A stretch of 64,000 nucleotides of DNA from JBCBSK01 sp965250105 (GCA_965250105.1 OZ252290.1:3596001-3660000), one strand, 5' to 3'; positions 1 to 8,807 are shown, numbered from the stretch's first letter. Numbers and translations: made by a program. Notes: generated by a model not told the origin, from the letters alone.

Positions 1-1
1 G

Positions 2-367
2 GCGCGCGAGGATTATCGCAAGATCGCCGTCCGCCGCGTGCGTCTCGGGCTGGTCCTGGCGGAGATCGGCGAGAAGAACGAGGTTCAGATCACCGATGAC
101 GAGGTCAACCGGGCGCTGATGAACCGGATCCGCCAGTTCCCCGGTCAGGAACAGCAGGTCTGGGAGTTCTATCAGAACAATCCCGGCGCGGTGGCCGAAC
201 TGCGCGCGCCGTTGTTCGAGGACAAGGTCGTCGACTTCATCCTCGAACTGGCTGACGTCACCGACAAGGAACTCGAACGCGAAGCCTTCCTCGAGGAACT
301 GGCCAAGGACGACGGCGATCATGATCACGACCACGATCATGGCGCCGAAGGCCAGAAGAACGACTGA
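2..367 (+). CDS. tig: Trigger factor, C-terminal fragment (5' end outside window)
   Basis: This is the last part of the ribosome-associated chaperone and peptidyl-prolyl isomerase that receives nascent chains at the exit tunnel. Only the C-terminal substrate-cradling domain is present; the open frame runs off the left edge. The segment YRKIAVRRVRLGLVLAEIG is typical of the alphaproteobacterial trigger factor C domain. The protein ends in an acidic and histidine-rich tail of alternating Asp and His (nt 310-343), a feature of many proteobacterial trigger factors that could bind divalent metal. Its position directly upstream of clpP and clpX is the usual tig-clpP-clpX arrangement. Confidence 0.93.
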   Translation, partial: AREDYRKIAVRRVRLGLVLAEIGEKNEVQITDDEVNRALMNRIRQFPGQEQQVWEFYQNNPGAVAELRAPLFEDKVVDFILELADVTDKELEREAFLEELAKDDGDHDHDHDHGAEGQKND

Positions 368-393
368 GCCAAGCCATCCGGGCGAGGCTGGCG

Positions 394-419
394 CTTGGCG
401 CTTGCCACGCCTATTTTCG
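394..419 (+). promoter_or_regulatory. Candidate RpoH-type -10 element upstream of clpP
   Basis: CCTATTTTCG at 410-419 matches the alphaproteobacterial heat-shock -10 pattern CYTATNTNNG well. The nearest CTTG (394-397) is too close to be a normal -35, and the correctly spaced position (about 388) is only CTGG. The promoter call is therefore weak and rests on the -10 match and on clpP being a typical heat-shock gene. Confidence 0.25.
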
Positions 420-526
420 ACAGGTCACCTCCGAGTCGTGGCCGTGACCGAAAGCGAACCGCCGGGCCGCCATGGCCGGCGCCTCGCATCTTGTGCAGCA
501 GAGATTTTCAGCAAGGACAGCCCGAT

Positions 527-1156
527 ATGCGCGATCCCGTGGAAACCTACATGAATCTCGTCCCCATGGTCGTCGAGCAGTCGGCGCGCGGGGAACGCGC
601 CTATGACATCTTCTCGCGCCTTCTCAAGGAGCGAATCATCTTCGTCACCGGCCCGGTCGAGGACGGCATGGCCTCGCTGATCTGCGCGCAATTGCTGTGG
701 CTCGAATCGGAGAACCCGAAAAAAGAGATCTCGATGTACATCAACTCTCCGGGCGGAGTGGTGACGTCGGGCATGTCGATCTACGACACGATGCAGTTCA
801 TTCGTCCGCCGGTCTCGACGCTGTGCATCGGTCAGGCCATGTCTATGGGCTCGCTGCTTCTGTGCGCGGGCGAGAAGGACATGCGGTTCGCGGTGCCGAA
901 CGCCCGCGTCATGGTGCACCAGCCGTCCGGCGGCTTTCAGGGCCAGGTGTCGGACATCGAGCGCCATGCCGAGGACATCATCAAGGTCAAGCGCCGGCTG
1001 AACGAGATCTATGTCAAGCATACCGGGCAGGATTACGAGGTGATCGAGCGCACGCTCGACCGCGATCATTTCATGACCGCCGACGAGGCCTGCGATTTCG
1101 GCATCGTCGACAAGGTCATCGAGAAGCGCCCGGCATCGGACACCGCCGAGGCATGA
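527..1156 (+). CDS. clpP: ATP-dependent Clp protease proteolytic subunit ClpP
   Basis: ClpP is the serine peptidase barrel that degrades substrates unfolded by ClpX or ClpA. The 209-residue product has the catalytic triad at Ser106 (in GQAMSMGS), His131 (in MVHQPSGG) and Asp180 (in RTLDRDHF). The start is the ATG of MRDPVETYMNLVPMVVEQ, preceded by AAGGACAG at 513-520; an in-frame ATG 132 bases upstream would add a basic, non-conserved leader and is unlikely. The length matches the family. It lies between tig and clpX, and the 340-base gap before clpX suggests clpX also has its own promoter. Confidence 0.98.
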   Translation: MRDPVETYMNLVPMVVEQSARGERAYDIFSRLLKERIIFVTGPVEDGMASLICAQLLWLESENPKKEISMYINSPGGVVTSGMSIYDTMQFIRPPVSTLCIGQAMSMGSLLLCAGEKDMRFAVPNARVMVHQPSGGFQGQVSDIERHAEDIIKVKRRLNEIYVKHTGQDYEVIERTLDRDHFMTADEACDFGIVDKVIEKRPASDTAEA

Positions 1157-1233
1157 TCGGCCCGGCGACGGCAGGCCGCTTGCGCGGAATCGGTCGGTGA
1201 GGAGTTGGCGTGGATCGGAGGCGTTAATCAGTC

Positions 1234-1261
1234 CTTGAAATCCGTGCTGTTAGCCTCAATC
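1234..1261 (+). promoter_or_regulatory. Candidate sigma-32 (RpoH) promoter for clpX
   Basis: CTTGAAA at 1234-1240 is an exact match to the sigma-32 -35 consensus. Thirteen bases later CCTCAATC (1254-1261) partly matches the -10 CCCCATNT. A transcript from here would have a leader of about 230 bases. The identification is by consensus only; clpX is a heat-shock gene in many proteobacteria. Confidence 0.45.
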
Positions 1262-1417
1262 CTCTTATGATGTCCTTTGGGCGCGCGCGGATTGCGTCGG
1301 ATGATCGGCGTCGCTAGGCTCGGGCAAGCGGGGCAGGGTGGTGACAAGATCGTCTGGGGTTTGCGTTCGATCAATTCGGACACGCCAGGATGGTCGACCT
1401 TAGAGTGTCAGGGAAAG

Positions 1418-1437
1418 CCGCGCCGTCTTCGGCGCGG
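1418..1437 (+). other. Stem-loop in the clpX leader
   Basis: CCGCGCCG (1418-1425) and CGGCGCGG (1430-1437) form a perfect 8-bp stem around a TCTT loop. No T-tract follows, so it is not a normal intrinsic terminator. It may be an RNA-stability or processing element 60 bases upstream of the clpX start. Confidence 0.4.
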
Positions 1438-1497
1438 AGTGTTCCAGGCCGATAGACGGGATCGCGGATTTTGGCCGCGATCCGACCGGAGAGATGG

Positions 1498-2763
<1,266 letters not shown>

Positions 2764-3230
2764 GCGGGGGGGGGGCGACCGACGCCGTTCCACCGATCGG
2801 ATCACATTTTGGTGCGCTGAGGCGATGCGCGCGCCAAAAGGCGTGAGACCGATCGTCCGTGAGGCTGTCGATCGGTTCCCTGTTCCCGTGTCGATATCGC
2901 CGGGCGCGTCCGACACGGGGCGACCTGATCTAACGCATTGGATTTCCCGCGGTCTCGCGTAGACTTATCCGAATGGAATCGGCGCGACGGGCGGGCCGTC
3001 CGGCAAGTTGGAGCCGGAAACGGACCTAAAATCGTTGCGCGACGCGGTTGTCTGGGCGCGGTTGTTTCCGCACCGCACCCTTCCGCGACAATTGTATGAC
3101 TTGAAGCCTGGCGCGTTCGTTGCCACCTAGGCAGTCGACATAACGGGTTGCCGCGTGCCGATCATCGGGATCGTTCGATCATGGGATGGACGGTCGCACT
3201 GGGCGCGGCGTCTTCTAGAAAGGATACTCC
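2764..3230 (+). other. Intergenic region between clpX and lon
   Basis: No gene can be supported in these 467 bases. The region opens with a G10 homopolymer (2766-2775) and has a possible heat-shock promoter near 3100-3130 upstream of lon. I see no strong intrinsic terminator for clpX. Confidence 0.65.
3100..3130 (+). promoter_or_regulatory. Possible RpoH promoter for lon
   Basis: CTTGAAG at 3100-3106 resembles the sigma-32 -35. CCACCTAG at 3123-3130 is a poor -10 match at 16 bases spacing. Support comes mainly from lon being a classical heat-shock gene and the site lying 100 bases upstream of its start. Confidence 0.3.
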
Positions 3231-5666
3231 ATGACCGACGACACCCCGCAAAACGAGCGGCCGGCGATCGGCAACGACCTTTATCCGGTGTTGCCGCTGC
3301 GCGATATCGTCGTTTTTCCGCACATGATCGTGCCGCTTTTCGTAGGGCGCGAGAAGTCGATCCATGCGCTCGAAGAGGTGATGCGCTCGGAACGCCCGAT
3401 CCTGCTGGCGACCCAGAAGGAAGCCGAGGACAATGATCCCGAGCCGGACCAGATCTATTCGATCGGCACGGTCGCGAATGTGCTGCAATTGCTGAAGCTG
3501 CCCGACAACACGGTCAAGGTGCTGGTCGAGGGCCAGCAGCGCGCGCGCATCGAAGGCTATACCGACCGTGAGGAATATTTCGAGGCGGCCGCCCATCCGA
3601 TCGAGGATGCCGAGACCGACGCCGCCGAGATCGAGGCTCTGGCGCGCTCCGTCGTGTCCGAATTCGACAATTACGTGAAGCTGAACAAGAAGGTGTCGCC
3701 GGAAGTCACCGGCGCGGTCGGGCAGATCGAGGATTTCGCCAAGCTCGCCGACACCGTCGCCTCGCATCTCGCGGTCAAGCTGCCGGAAAAGCAGAAGATC
3801 CTGGAAATGCCGTCGGTCGCCGAGCGACTCGAGCACATTCTCGGCCTGATGGAGAGCGAGATCAGCGTGCTCCAGGTCGAAAAGCGCATCCGCAGCCGGG
3901 TCAAGCGCCAGATGGAGAAGACCCAGCGCGAATACTATCTCAACGAGCAGATGAAGGCGATCCAGCGCGAACTCGGCGACGAGGACGGCAAGGACGAACT
4001 CGCCGAGCTCGAAGAGCGCATCGCCAAGACCAAGCTGACCAAGGAAGCCCGTGAAAAGGCCGGCGCCGAACTCAAGAAGCTCCGGCAGATGTCGCCGATG
4101 TCGGCCGAGGCGACGGTGGTCCGCAACTATCTCGATTGGATGCTGTCGATCCCCTGGGGCCGGCGCTCGCGGGTCAAGCATGACCTGAACAATGCCCAGG
4201 AGATCCTCGACGCCGACCATTTCGGCCTCGAGAAGGTCAAGGACCGGATCGTCGAATATCTCGCGGTGCAGAGCCGGGCCAAGAAGCTGAAGGGGCCGAT
4301 CCTCTGCCTCGTCGGCCCGCCGGGCGTCGGCAAGACCTCGCTCGGCAAGTCGATCGCCAAGGCGACGGGCCGTGAATTCGTCCGCATGTCGCTCGGTGGC
4401 GTGCGCGACGAGGCCGAGATCCGCGGTCACCGGCGGACCTATATCGGCTCCATGCCGGGCAAGGTCATCCAGTCGATGCGCAAGGCCAAGTCGACCAATC
4501 CGCTCTTCCTGCTCGACGAGATCGACAAGATGGGCATGGATTTCCGCGGCGATCCGTCCTCGGCGCTTCTCGAAGTGCTCGATCCGGAACAGAACAACGC
4601 GTTCAACGACCACTATCTCGAAGTCGACTACGACCTGTCGAACGTGATGTTCGTGACCACGGCGAACACGCTCAACATCCCCGCGCCGCTCATGGACCGG
4701 ATGGAGATCATCCGGATCGCGGGCTATACCGAGGACGAGAAGGTCGAGATCGCCCGCCGGCATCTGATCCCGGAAGCGGTCAAGGAGCATGGTCTGAAGG
4801 GCGACGAGTTCGCCATCGACGATGACGGGCTTCTGATGGTCATCCGCCGCTATACGCGCGAGGCCGGGGTGCGCAATCTCAAGCGCGAACTGGCCGCCCT
4901 GGCGCGTAAATCGGTGAAGACGATCCTGACGTCGGACCAGACCACGGTGCGCATCACCGAGGAGAACGTGCCCGACTATCTCGGCGTGCCGAAATACCGC
5001 TATGGCCAGATGGAGACCGACGATCAGGTCGGTGTCGTCACCGGGCTCGCTTGGACGGAGGTCGGCGGCGAATTGCTGACCATCGAAGGCGTCATGATGC
5101 CGGGCAAGGGCAAGATGTCGGTGACCGGGAACTTGCGCGACGTGATGAAGGAATCGATCCAGGCGGCGGCGGCCTATGTGAAGAGCCGCGCCGTCGATTA
5201 CGGGATCGAGCCGCCGATGTTCGACAAGCGCGACATCCACGTCCACGTGCCCGAAGGCGCGACGCCGAAGGACGGTCCCTCGGCAGGTGTCGCCATGGCG
5301 ACATCGATCATCTCGATCATGACCGGCATTCCGGTGCGTCGCGATGTCGCCATGACCGGCGAGATCACCCTGCGCGGCCGGGTGCTGCCGATCGGCGGGC
5401 TCAAGGAAAAGCTGCTGGCGGCGCTACGCGGCGGCATCAAGACCGTGATCATTCCCGAGGACAACGCCAAGGATCTGGCGGAGATCCCTGACAATGTGAA
5501 GAACGGTCTCGACATCATCCCCGTCTCGCATCTCGAAGGCGTGGTGAAGGTCGCGCTGGCCGAGATGCCCGAACCCATCGACTGGGTCGAGCCGGAGGCC
5601 GCGTCATCGGGCCCGGTGGCGGGCGATGACGATGCCGATGCCGATTCGGGCCTGCGGGCGCATTGA
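3231..5666 (+). CDS. lon: ATP-dependent Lon protease
   Basis: Lon is a soluble AAA+ serine protease that degrades misfolded and regulatory proteins. The 811-residue product has the LonA order: N-terminal substrate-binding domain (starting at YPVLPLRDIVVFPHMIVPLF), AAA+ module with Walker A GPPGVGKT at residues 362-369 and Walker B FLLDEIDKM, then the protease domain with catalytic Ser684 (in PKDGPSAG) and Lys727 (in GLKEKLL). The start ATG follows GAAAGGA at normal spacing. The C-terminal tail is acidic and Asp-rich. A strong terminator lies 86 bases beyond the stop, so lon is a single-gene unit. Confidence 0.98.
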   Translation: MTDDTPQNERPAIGNDLYPVLPLRDIVVFPHMIVPLFVGREKSIHALEEVMRSERPILLATQKEAEDNDPEPDQIYSIGTVANVLQLLKLPDNTVKVLVEGQQRARIEGYTDREEYFEAAAHPIEDAETDAAEIEALARSVVSEFDNYVKLNKKVSPEVTGAVGQIEDFAKLADTVASHLAVKLPEKQKILEMPSVAERLEHILGLMESEISVLQVEKRIRSRVKRQMEKTQREYYLNEQMKAIQRELGDEDGKDELAELEERIAKTKLTKEAREKAGAELKKLRQMSPMSAEATVVRNYLDWMLSIPWGRRSRVKHDLNNAQEILDADHFGLEKVKDRIVEYLAVQSRAKKLKGPILCLVGPPGVGKTSLGKSIAKATGREFVRMSLGGVRDEAEIRGHRRTYIGSMPGKVIQSMRKAKSTNPLFLLDEIDKMGMDFRGDPSSALLEVLDPEQNNAFNDHYLEVDYDLSNVMFVTTANTLNIPAPLMDRMEIIRIAGYTEDEKVEIARRHLIPEAVKEHGLKGDEFAIDDDGLLMVIRRYTREAGVRNLKRELAALARKSVKTILTSDQTTVRITEENVPDYLGVPKYRYGQMETDDQVGVVTGLAWTEVGGELLTIEGVMMPGKGKMSVTGNLRDVMKESIQAAAAYVKSRAVDYGIEPPMFDKRDIHVHVPEGATPKDGPSAGVAMATSIISIMTGIPVRRDVAMTGEITLRGRVLPIGGLKEKLLAALRGGIKTVIIPEDNAKDLAEIPDNVKNGLDIIPVSHLEGVVKVALAEMPEPIDWVEPEAASSGPVAGDDDADADSGLRAH

Positions 5667-5751
5667 GGACAGAAAGCGGCGGCCGCACGGAATAAGTGTG
5701 CTGAATCGCCTGTTCTGAGGTGAACGCCGCTGAAATCCGTTGAAAACTAAG

Positions 5752-5780
5752 GCCCGCGCCATGTTTTGGCGCGGGCTTTT
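5752..5780 (+). terminator. Rho-independent terminator of lon
   Basis: GCCCGCGCC (5752-5760) pairs perfectly with GGCGCGGGC (5768-5776) around a 7-base loop and is followed directly by TTTT. It separates lon from hupB. Confidence 0.88.
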
Positions 5781-5904
5781 CCATGCGAATCGCGTAGTTT
5801 GCGCGCTCGTTGCTTGGTTGTAGGCCGGTATGTCGGCGGCCGGGCATCGACGGTATCCAATGTAGCGGCCGGACGGTCCGGCTTCGAACCGCAGGGAGTA
5901 ACCC

Positions 5905-6180
5905 GTGAATAAGCAAGAACTCATCGATCACGTGGCATCGGCCGCGGACATCAAGAAGACCGAGGCTGCAGCGGCCGTCGATGCGGTGCTCGACGGTATC
6001 GCCACCACGCTGAAAGGCGGGCAGGAAGTGCGGCTGACCGGTTTCGGCAACTTCGTGGTCAATGAGCGCGCCGCCTCGACCGGCCGCAATCCGCGCACCG
6101 GTGAAGCGGTGCAGATTCCGGCTGCCAAGGTGCCGAAATTCAAGCCGGGCAAGGGCCTCAAGGACATGGTCAACGGCTGA
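5905..6180 (+). CDS. hupB: DNA-binding protein HU
   Basis: HU is a small dimeric nucleoid protein that binds and bends DNA with little sequence preference. The 91-residue product has the full HU fold: N-terminal helices starting at MNKQELIDHVA, the central LTGFGNFVV segment, the DNA-binding beta-arm with GRNPRTGE, and the C-terminal helix. Translation starts at GTG 5905, with AGGGAG at 5893-5898 as ribosome binding site; there is no ATG alternative. It lies between two terminators and is therefore monocistronic. The lon-hup-tRNA order is common in related alphaproteobacteria. Confidence 0.97.
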   Translation: MNKQELIDHVASAADIKKTEAAAAVDAVLDGIATTLKGGQEVRLTGFGNFVVNERAASTGRNPRTGEAVQIPAAKVPKFKPGKGLKDMVNG

Positions 6181-6204
6181 TCGACCCGATCGGCATGCCG
6201 CCAT

Positions 6205-6238
6205 CACGACTGGCGCCGGGAAGACGGCGCCAGTCGTG
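6205..6238 (+). terminator. Perfect 13-bp stem-loop downstream of hupB
   Basis: CACGACTGGCGCC (6205-6217) and GGCGCCAGTCGTG (6226-6238) pair without mismatch around an 8-base loop. No T-tract follows. It may protect the hup mRNA 3' end or act with the canonical terminator 29 bases downstream. Confidence 0.55.
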
Positions 6239-6266
6239 CCGGGCGGTCAGGACAACCAACTTTTCC

Positions 6267-6296
6267 GCGGCCGACCCGGTGTCGGCCGCTTTTTTT
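6267..6296 (+). terminator. Rho-independent terminator of hupB
   Basis: GCGGCCGAC (6267-6275) pairs with GTCGGCCGC (6281-6289) around a 5-base loop, followed by seven T residues (6290-6296). This is a textbook intrinsic terminator. Confidence 0.92.
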
Positions 6297-6374
6297 CGCG
6301 CCGCGACCGGCTTGCCTTTTCGGCCGGCCTGGCGTAGCGCGAGAGCGGGTTGTTTCAAGGCACGACCCATGGAC

Positions 6375-6450
6375 GGGCGGTTAGCTCAGCTGGGAGAGCA
6401 TCTCGTTTACACCGAGAGGGTCGGCGGTTCGATCCCGTCACCGCCCACCA
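6375..6450 (+). tRNA. tRNA-Val (anticodon UAC)
   Basis: The 76-base gene folds into a complete cloverleaf: acceptor GGGCGGT/ACCGCCC, a D-arm with TAGCTCAGCTGGGAGAGCA, anticodon stem TCTCG/CGAGA with loop TTTACAC giving anticodon TAC, and a T-arm with GGTTCGATC. The discriminator is A and CCA (6448-6450) is encoded. A weak promoter-like TTGCCT lies at 6312-6317. Confidence 0.95.
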
Positions 6451-6586
6451 ACCCGACCCGCGTTTTGCTTTGCGGGCAGCCGACCGGCCAATCCCGCCCG
6501 CCGTTTGCGGACCGCTTCCGGGCCGCTCGGCTTTGCGATTCCGGTCGAAAAATCCACGACCGAGACACTTCCGTGACAAAGGTGGC

Positions 6587-6615
6587 TTGACGCTGTTTCG
6601 CCGCTCGCATATGTC
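6587..6615 (+). promoter_or_regulatory. Candidate sigma-70 promoter of tRNA-Asp
   Basis: TTGACG at 6587-6592 is a strong -35. TATGTC at 6610-6615 is a weak -10 at 17 bases spacing. Transcription would start about 20 bases upstream of the mature tRNA-Asp. Confidence 0.45.
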
Positions 6616-6643
6616 CCGTGTTCTTCCGCCGCAAGCGCGGTCC

Positions 6644-6720
<77 letters not shown>

Positions 6721-6839
6721 CTTCCGCCAAGTCGTTCGCGCGGCGAACGACGTCGCCCCGCCTGGCGGCATGGTCGGCCGTCTTCCTCGCATTTCCTGTC
6801 ACTGCGCCGATCAAGGCACTTTCGCGTCGTAGGGCGGGC

Positions 6840-7613
6840 ATGGCAGGGCAATCCGATCAGATACAGGCAGCGACGACCGCCTTGCGAAACGTCCTGGGCG
6901 ATGGGCTTCTTGCCGTCTATCTGCACGGATCGGCCGTGTCGGGCGGGCTTCAGCCGCACAGCGACATCGACTTGCTGGCGATTGTCGATCGGGCTCTCGA
7001 CGAGGATCAGCGTCAGGCGCTTCTGAAACATCTGCTGCGGCTTTCCGCGCGCCATCCCGCCGCGCCGGGCGGCCCGCGCTGCCTGGACGTCATGGTTTGC
7101 GTGCTGTCGGACCTGTCGGACAACGGCTTTCCGGCACGCGCCGATTTTACCTATGGGGAATGGCTGCGCGATGCCTTCGAGGCCGGCGAAATCCCCGCGC
7201 CGACGCGCGATCCGGAACATACGCTGGTGCTCGCTCAGGCCCGCCGTGCCTCCATTGCGCTGATCGGCCAGGCCGCCGCCGATCTTCTGCCCGAGCCACC
7301 CCCGGCGGACCTCCGACGCGCCATGGCGGAGGCGCTGCCGGCATTGCTGCAAGCGCCATGCGGCGATGAGCGAAACGTCCTGCTCACTTTGGCCAGGATG
7401 TGGCGCACCGCCGATACCGGGGACTTCGTCTCCAAGGACGCGGCCGCCGCCTGGGCGATCCCGCGACTGCCGGATCGGGACGCGGCCCTGCTGGACCACG
7501 CGCGCAGGGCCTATCTGGGTGAAATCCACGACGACTGGTCGGGCCGACGGAGCGATGCGCGGCGGCTCGCCGAGCAATTGGGCGACCGCGTCGCGGGGCT
7601 GTTGCAGTCCTAG
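6840..7613 (+). CDS. AadA-family aminoglycoside nucleotidyltransferase
   Basis: The product resembles streptomycin/spectinomycin 3''(9)-adenylyltransferase (AadA), which inactivates these drugs by transferring AMP. The N-terminal nucleotidyltransferase motif is GSAVSGGLQPHSDIDLL, with metal-binding Asp42 and Asp44. The C-terminal helical domain has the family segments FTYGEW, GDERNVLLTLARMW and SKDAAAAWAIPRLP. The length, 257 residues, is close to AadA (about 260). Position 83, where AadA probably has its catalytic Glu, is Asp. The start ATG follows GGGCGGGC. There is no integron attC site, transposase or base-composition shift, so this looks like a resident chromosomal gene; actual resistance activity is inferred only. 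Confidence 0.85.
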   Translation: MAGQSDQIQAATTALRNVLGDGLLAVYLHGSAVSGGLQPHSDIDLLAIVDRALDEDQRQALLKHLLRLSARHPAAPGGPRCLDVMVCVLSDLSDNGFPARADFTYGEWLRDAFEAGEIPAPTRDPEHTLVLAQARRASIALIGQAAADLLPEPPPADLRRAMAEALPALLQAPCGDERNVLLTLARMWRTADTGDFVSKDAAAAWAIPRLPDRDAALLDHARRAYLGEIHDDWSGRRSDARRLAEQLGDRVAGLLQS

Positions 7614-7791
7614 GCTGTATCGACAGTCGGGTGAACGGGGATCACGATCGCAGCCCGGCGGATCGACGACGGCCCGTCACGACTTCGTTTTTCCGCCGGC
7701 ACGCTCTAGGTTTAGATCGTGGTCGCTGTTGGGAGCGCCGCTCCGCCGTACGACGCGGGGTGCGGACCGGTGGACGCCTTGAGCACGAAGA

Positions 7792-7871
7792 TGCTCTAAC
7801 GCCTTGAAATGGAGAGCAAGTTCGGTCGATCTGATTGAGTGGACCTGATGCAATCAGATCGAGCTTTGCTC
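7792..7871 (+). repeat. Palindromic intergenic repeat element in the leader of the RHH gene
   Basis: The segment begins with TGCTCTA (7792-7798), a motif shared with 41932-41938 and with both ends of the element at 44950-45056. It forms a long hairpin: TCGATCTGATTG (7826-7837) pairs exactly with CAATCAGATCGA (7851-7862), and outside it GAGCAA (7814-7819) pairs with TTGCTC (7866-7871). Such TGCTCTA-bounded palindromes are common between genes in Rhizobiales. In RNA the hairpin would lie just upstream of the ribosome binding site at 7874-7883. Confidence 0.55.
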
Positions 7872-7889
7872 CAGGGAGGGAGGTCGATC

Positions 7890-8192
7890 ATGTGCGAGAT
7901 TTTTTCCGGGCTTGACCCGAAAGCGTATGAGCCGGAAACGCGCAGCCTGCGGCTCAACCGGCAGAGCACGAGCATTCGCCTGGAACGGCTGTTCTGGGAT
8001 CTGATCGATGAGATGGCCAGCGCCGAAGCGATGACCACGCCGGCCTTCGTGTCCAAGCTCCACGCCGAAGTCCTGGAACTGCGCGGCGAAGTGAAGAACT
8101 TCACCTCCCTGCTGCGCTGTGCCTGTCTGGTCCATATCGACCGCCGGCTCGCCGAGACGCCGCCGACCGTGCCGTTGCCCCAAGCCATGTAG
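7890..8192 (+). CDS. Ribbon-helix-helix domain protein (RHH_4-like)
   Basis: This 100-residue protein begins MCEIFSGLDPKAYEPETRSL, followed by LRLNRQSTSIRLERLFWDLI. That pattern (C..F..DP..Y...TRS.RL....TSIRLE..FW) is the signature of the Rhizobiales ribbon-helix-helix family RHH_4, presumed DNA-binding regulators or plasmid-type antidotes of unknown target. The start ATG at 7890 has a very strong ribosome binding site, GGGAGGGAGGT. No toxin partner is adjacent. The stop codon lies inside an 18-base palindrome (8189-8206) that is a possible operator. Confidence 0.8.
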   Translation: MCEIFSGLDPKAYEPETRSLRLNRQSTSIRLERLFWDLIDEMASAEAMTTPAFVSKLHAEVLELRGEVKNFTSLLRCACLVHIDRRLAETPPTVPLPQAM

Positions 8193-8206
8193 TAATCCCT
8201 TACTAC
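8189..8206. promoter_or_regulatory. Perfect inverted repeat, candidate operator
   Basis: GTAGTAA (8189-8195) and TTACTAC (8200-8206) are exact inverted copies separated by TCCC. The site overlaps the stop codon of the RHH gene and lies 65 bases upstream of the glyoxalase-like gene. It is AT-rich compared with its surroundings and lacks a T-tract, so a protein-binding dyad is more likely than a terminator. Confidence 0.5.
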
Positions 8207-8270
8207 CCGGCTTCGGCGGGCGCTTGTTAGCATTTTCGCCACAAGATCAAGACCCGGTCGGGAGGATAGG

Positions 8271-8666
8271 GTGGCCAAGGCAATTCACGCCATGTTTCGC
8301 GTGCTCGATGAAGCGCGTTCGGTCGATTTCTACACCAAGGCGTTCGGTCTGGAGATCGCCGAGCGCCTCGATTTCGACGATTTCACCTTGATTTACTTGC
8401 GCAATGACGATGCCGACTTCGAGGTGGAACTGACGGTCAACAAGGGGCAGACCGACCCTTACGACCATGGCAGCGGCTACGGCCACATCGCCTTTTCCGT
8501 CGACGATCTCGACAGCGAGCACGCCCGCTTCGTCGGCGCCGGGCTCAATCCGCGCGATATCGTCGAGTTCAACCGCGATGGCAAGCTTCTGGCGCGCTTC
8601 TTCTTCGTTCAGGATCCCGACGGCTACAAGATCGAGGTGCTCCAGCGCCACGGCCGCTATACCTGA
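8271..8666 (+). CDS. Lactoylglutathione lyase (glyoxalase I)-like VOC protein
   Basis: The 131-residue protein is of the vicinal-oxygen-chelate fold and aligns by eye with bacterial glyoxalase I, which isomerises the hemithioacetal of methylglyoxal and glutathione. All four expected metal ligands are present: His6, Glu53, His72 and Glu122 (in DPDGYKIEVLQ). The GloA-like segments DFYTKAFGLEI and GYGHIAFSVDD are clear. The start is GTG 8271 with GGGAGGAT at 8260-8267. It could be a general glutathione-dependent dioxygenase relative, but conserved ligands favour glyoxalase I. Confidence 0.82.
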   Translation: MAKAIHAMFRVLDEARSVDFYTKAFGLEIAERLDFDDFTLIYLRNDDADFEVELTVNKGQTDPYDHGSGYGHIAFSVDDLDSEHARFVGAGLNPRDIVEFNRDGKLLARFFFVQDPDGYKIEVLQRHGRYT

Positions 8667-8807
8667 CCGCCAGGCCGGCCTGGCGGACCCGCCTTATGGG
8701 CCGAGCGCCGCGCCGCATTGGCGGTAGGGCCGCGACACAAGAACGGCTGAAAGCCGATGACCGCGCCAGCAAGAGCGCGGGAAAAACCACATCATAGGAG
8801 GAAACAC

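Larger units (their letters stand above)
1157..1497 (+). other. Intergenic region between clpP and clpX
   Basis: These 341 bases hold no convincing gene; a 74-codon frame at 1277-1501 has no family features and no good ribosome binding site. The region contains a candidate heat-shock promoter at 1234-1261 and a hairpin at 1418-1437 in what would be the clpX leader. Confidence 0.7.

Noticed and set aside
3162..5246. 694-codon open frame on the minus strand opposite lon
   Set aside because: High-GC coding DNA often leaves long open antisense frames. The translation is Arg/His/Asp-rich low-complexity with no recognisable family, and lon on the + strand is certain.
6840..7613. Integron cassette origin of the AadA-like gene
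   Set aside because: No attC-like palindrome, integrase or sulfonamide-type flanks; the gene composition is like the rest of the chromosome.
7890..8192. Toxin-antitoxin module with the ribbon-helix-helix protein as antitoxin
   Set aside because: No small toxin gene is adjacent; the neighbours are metabolic enzymes.
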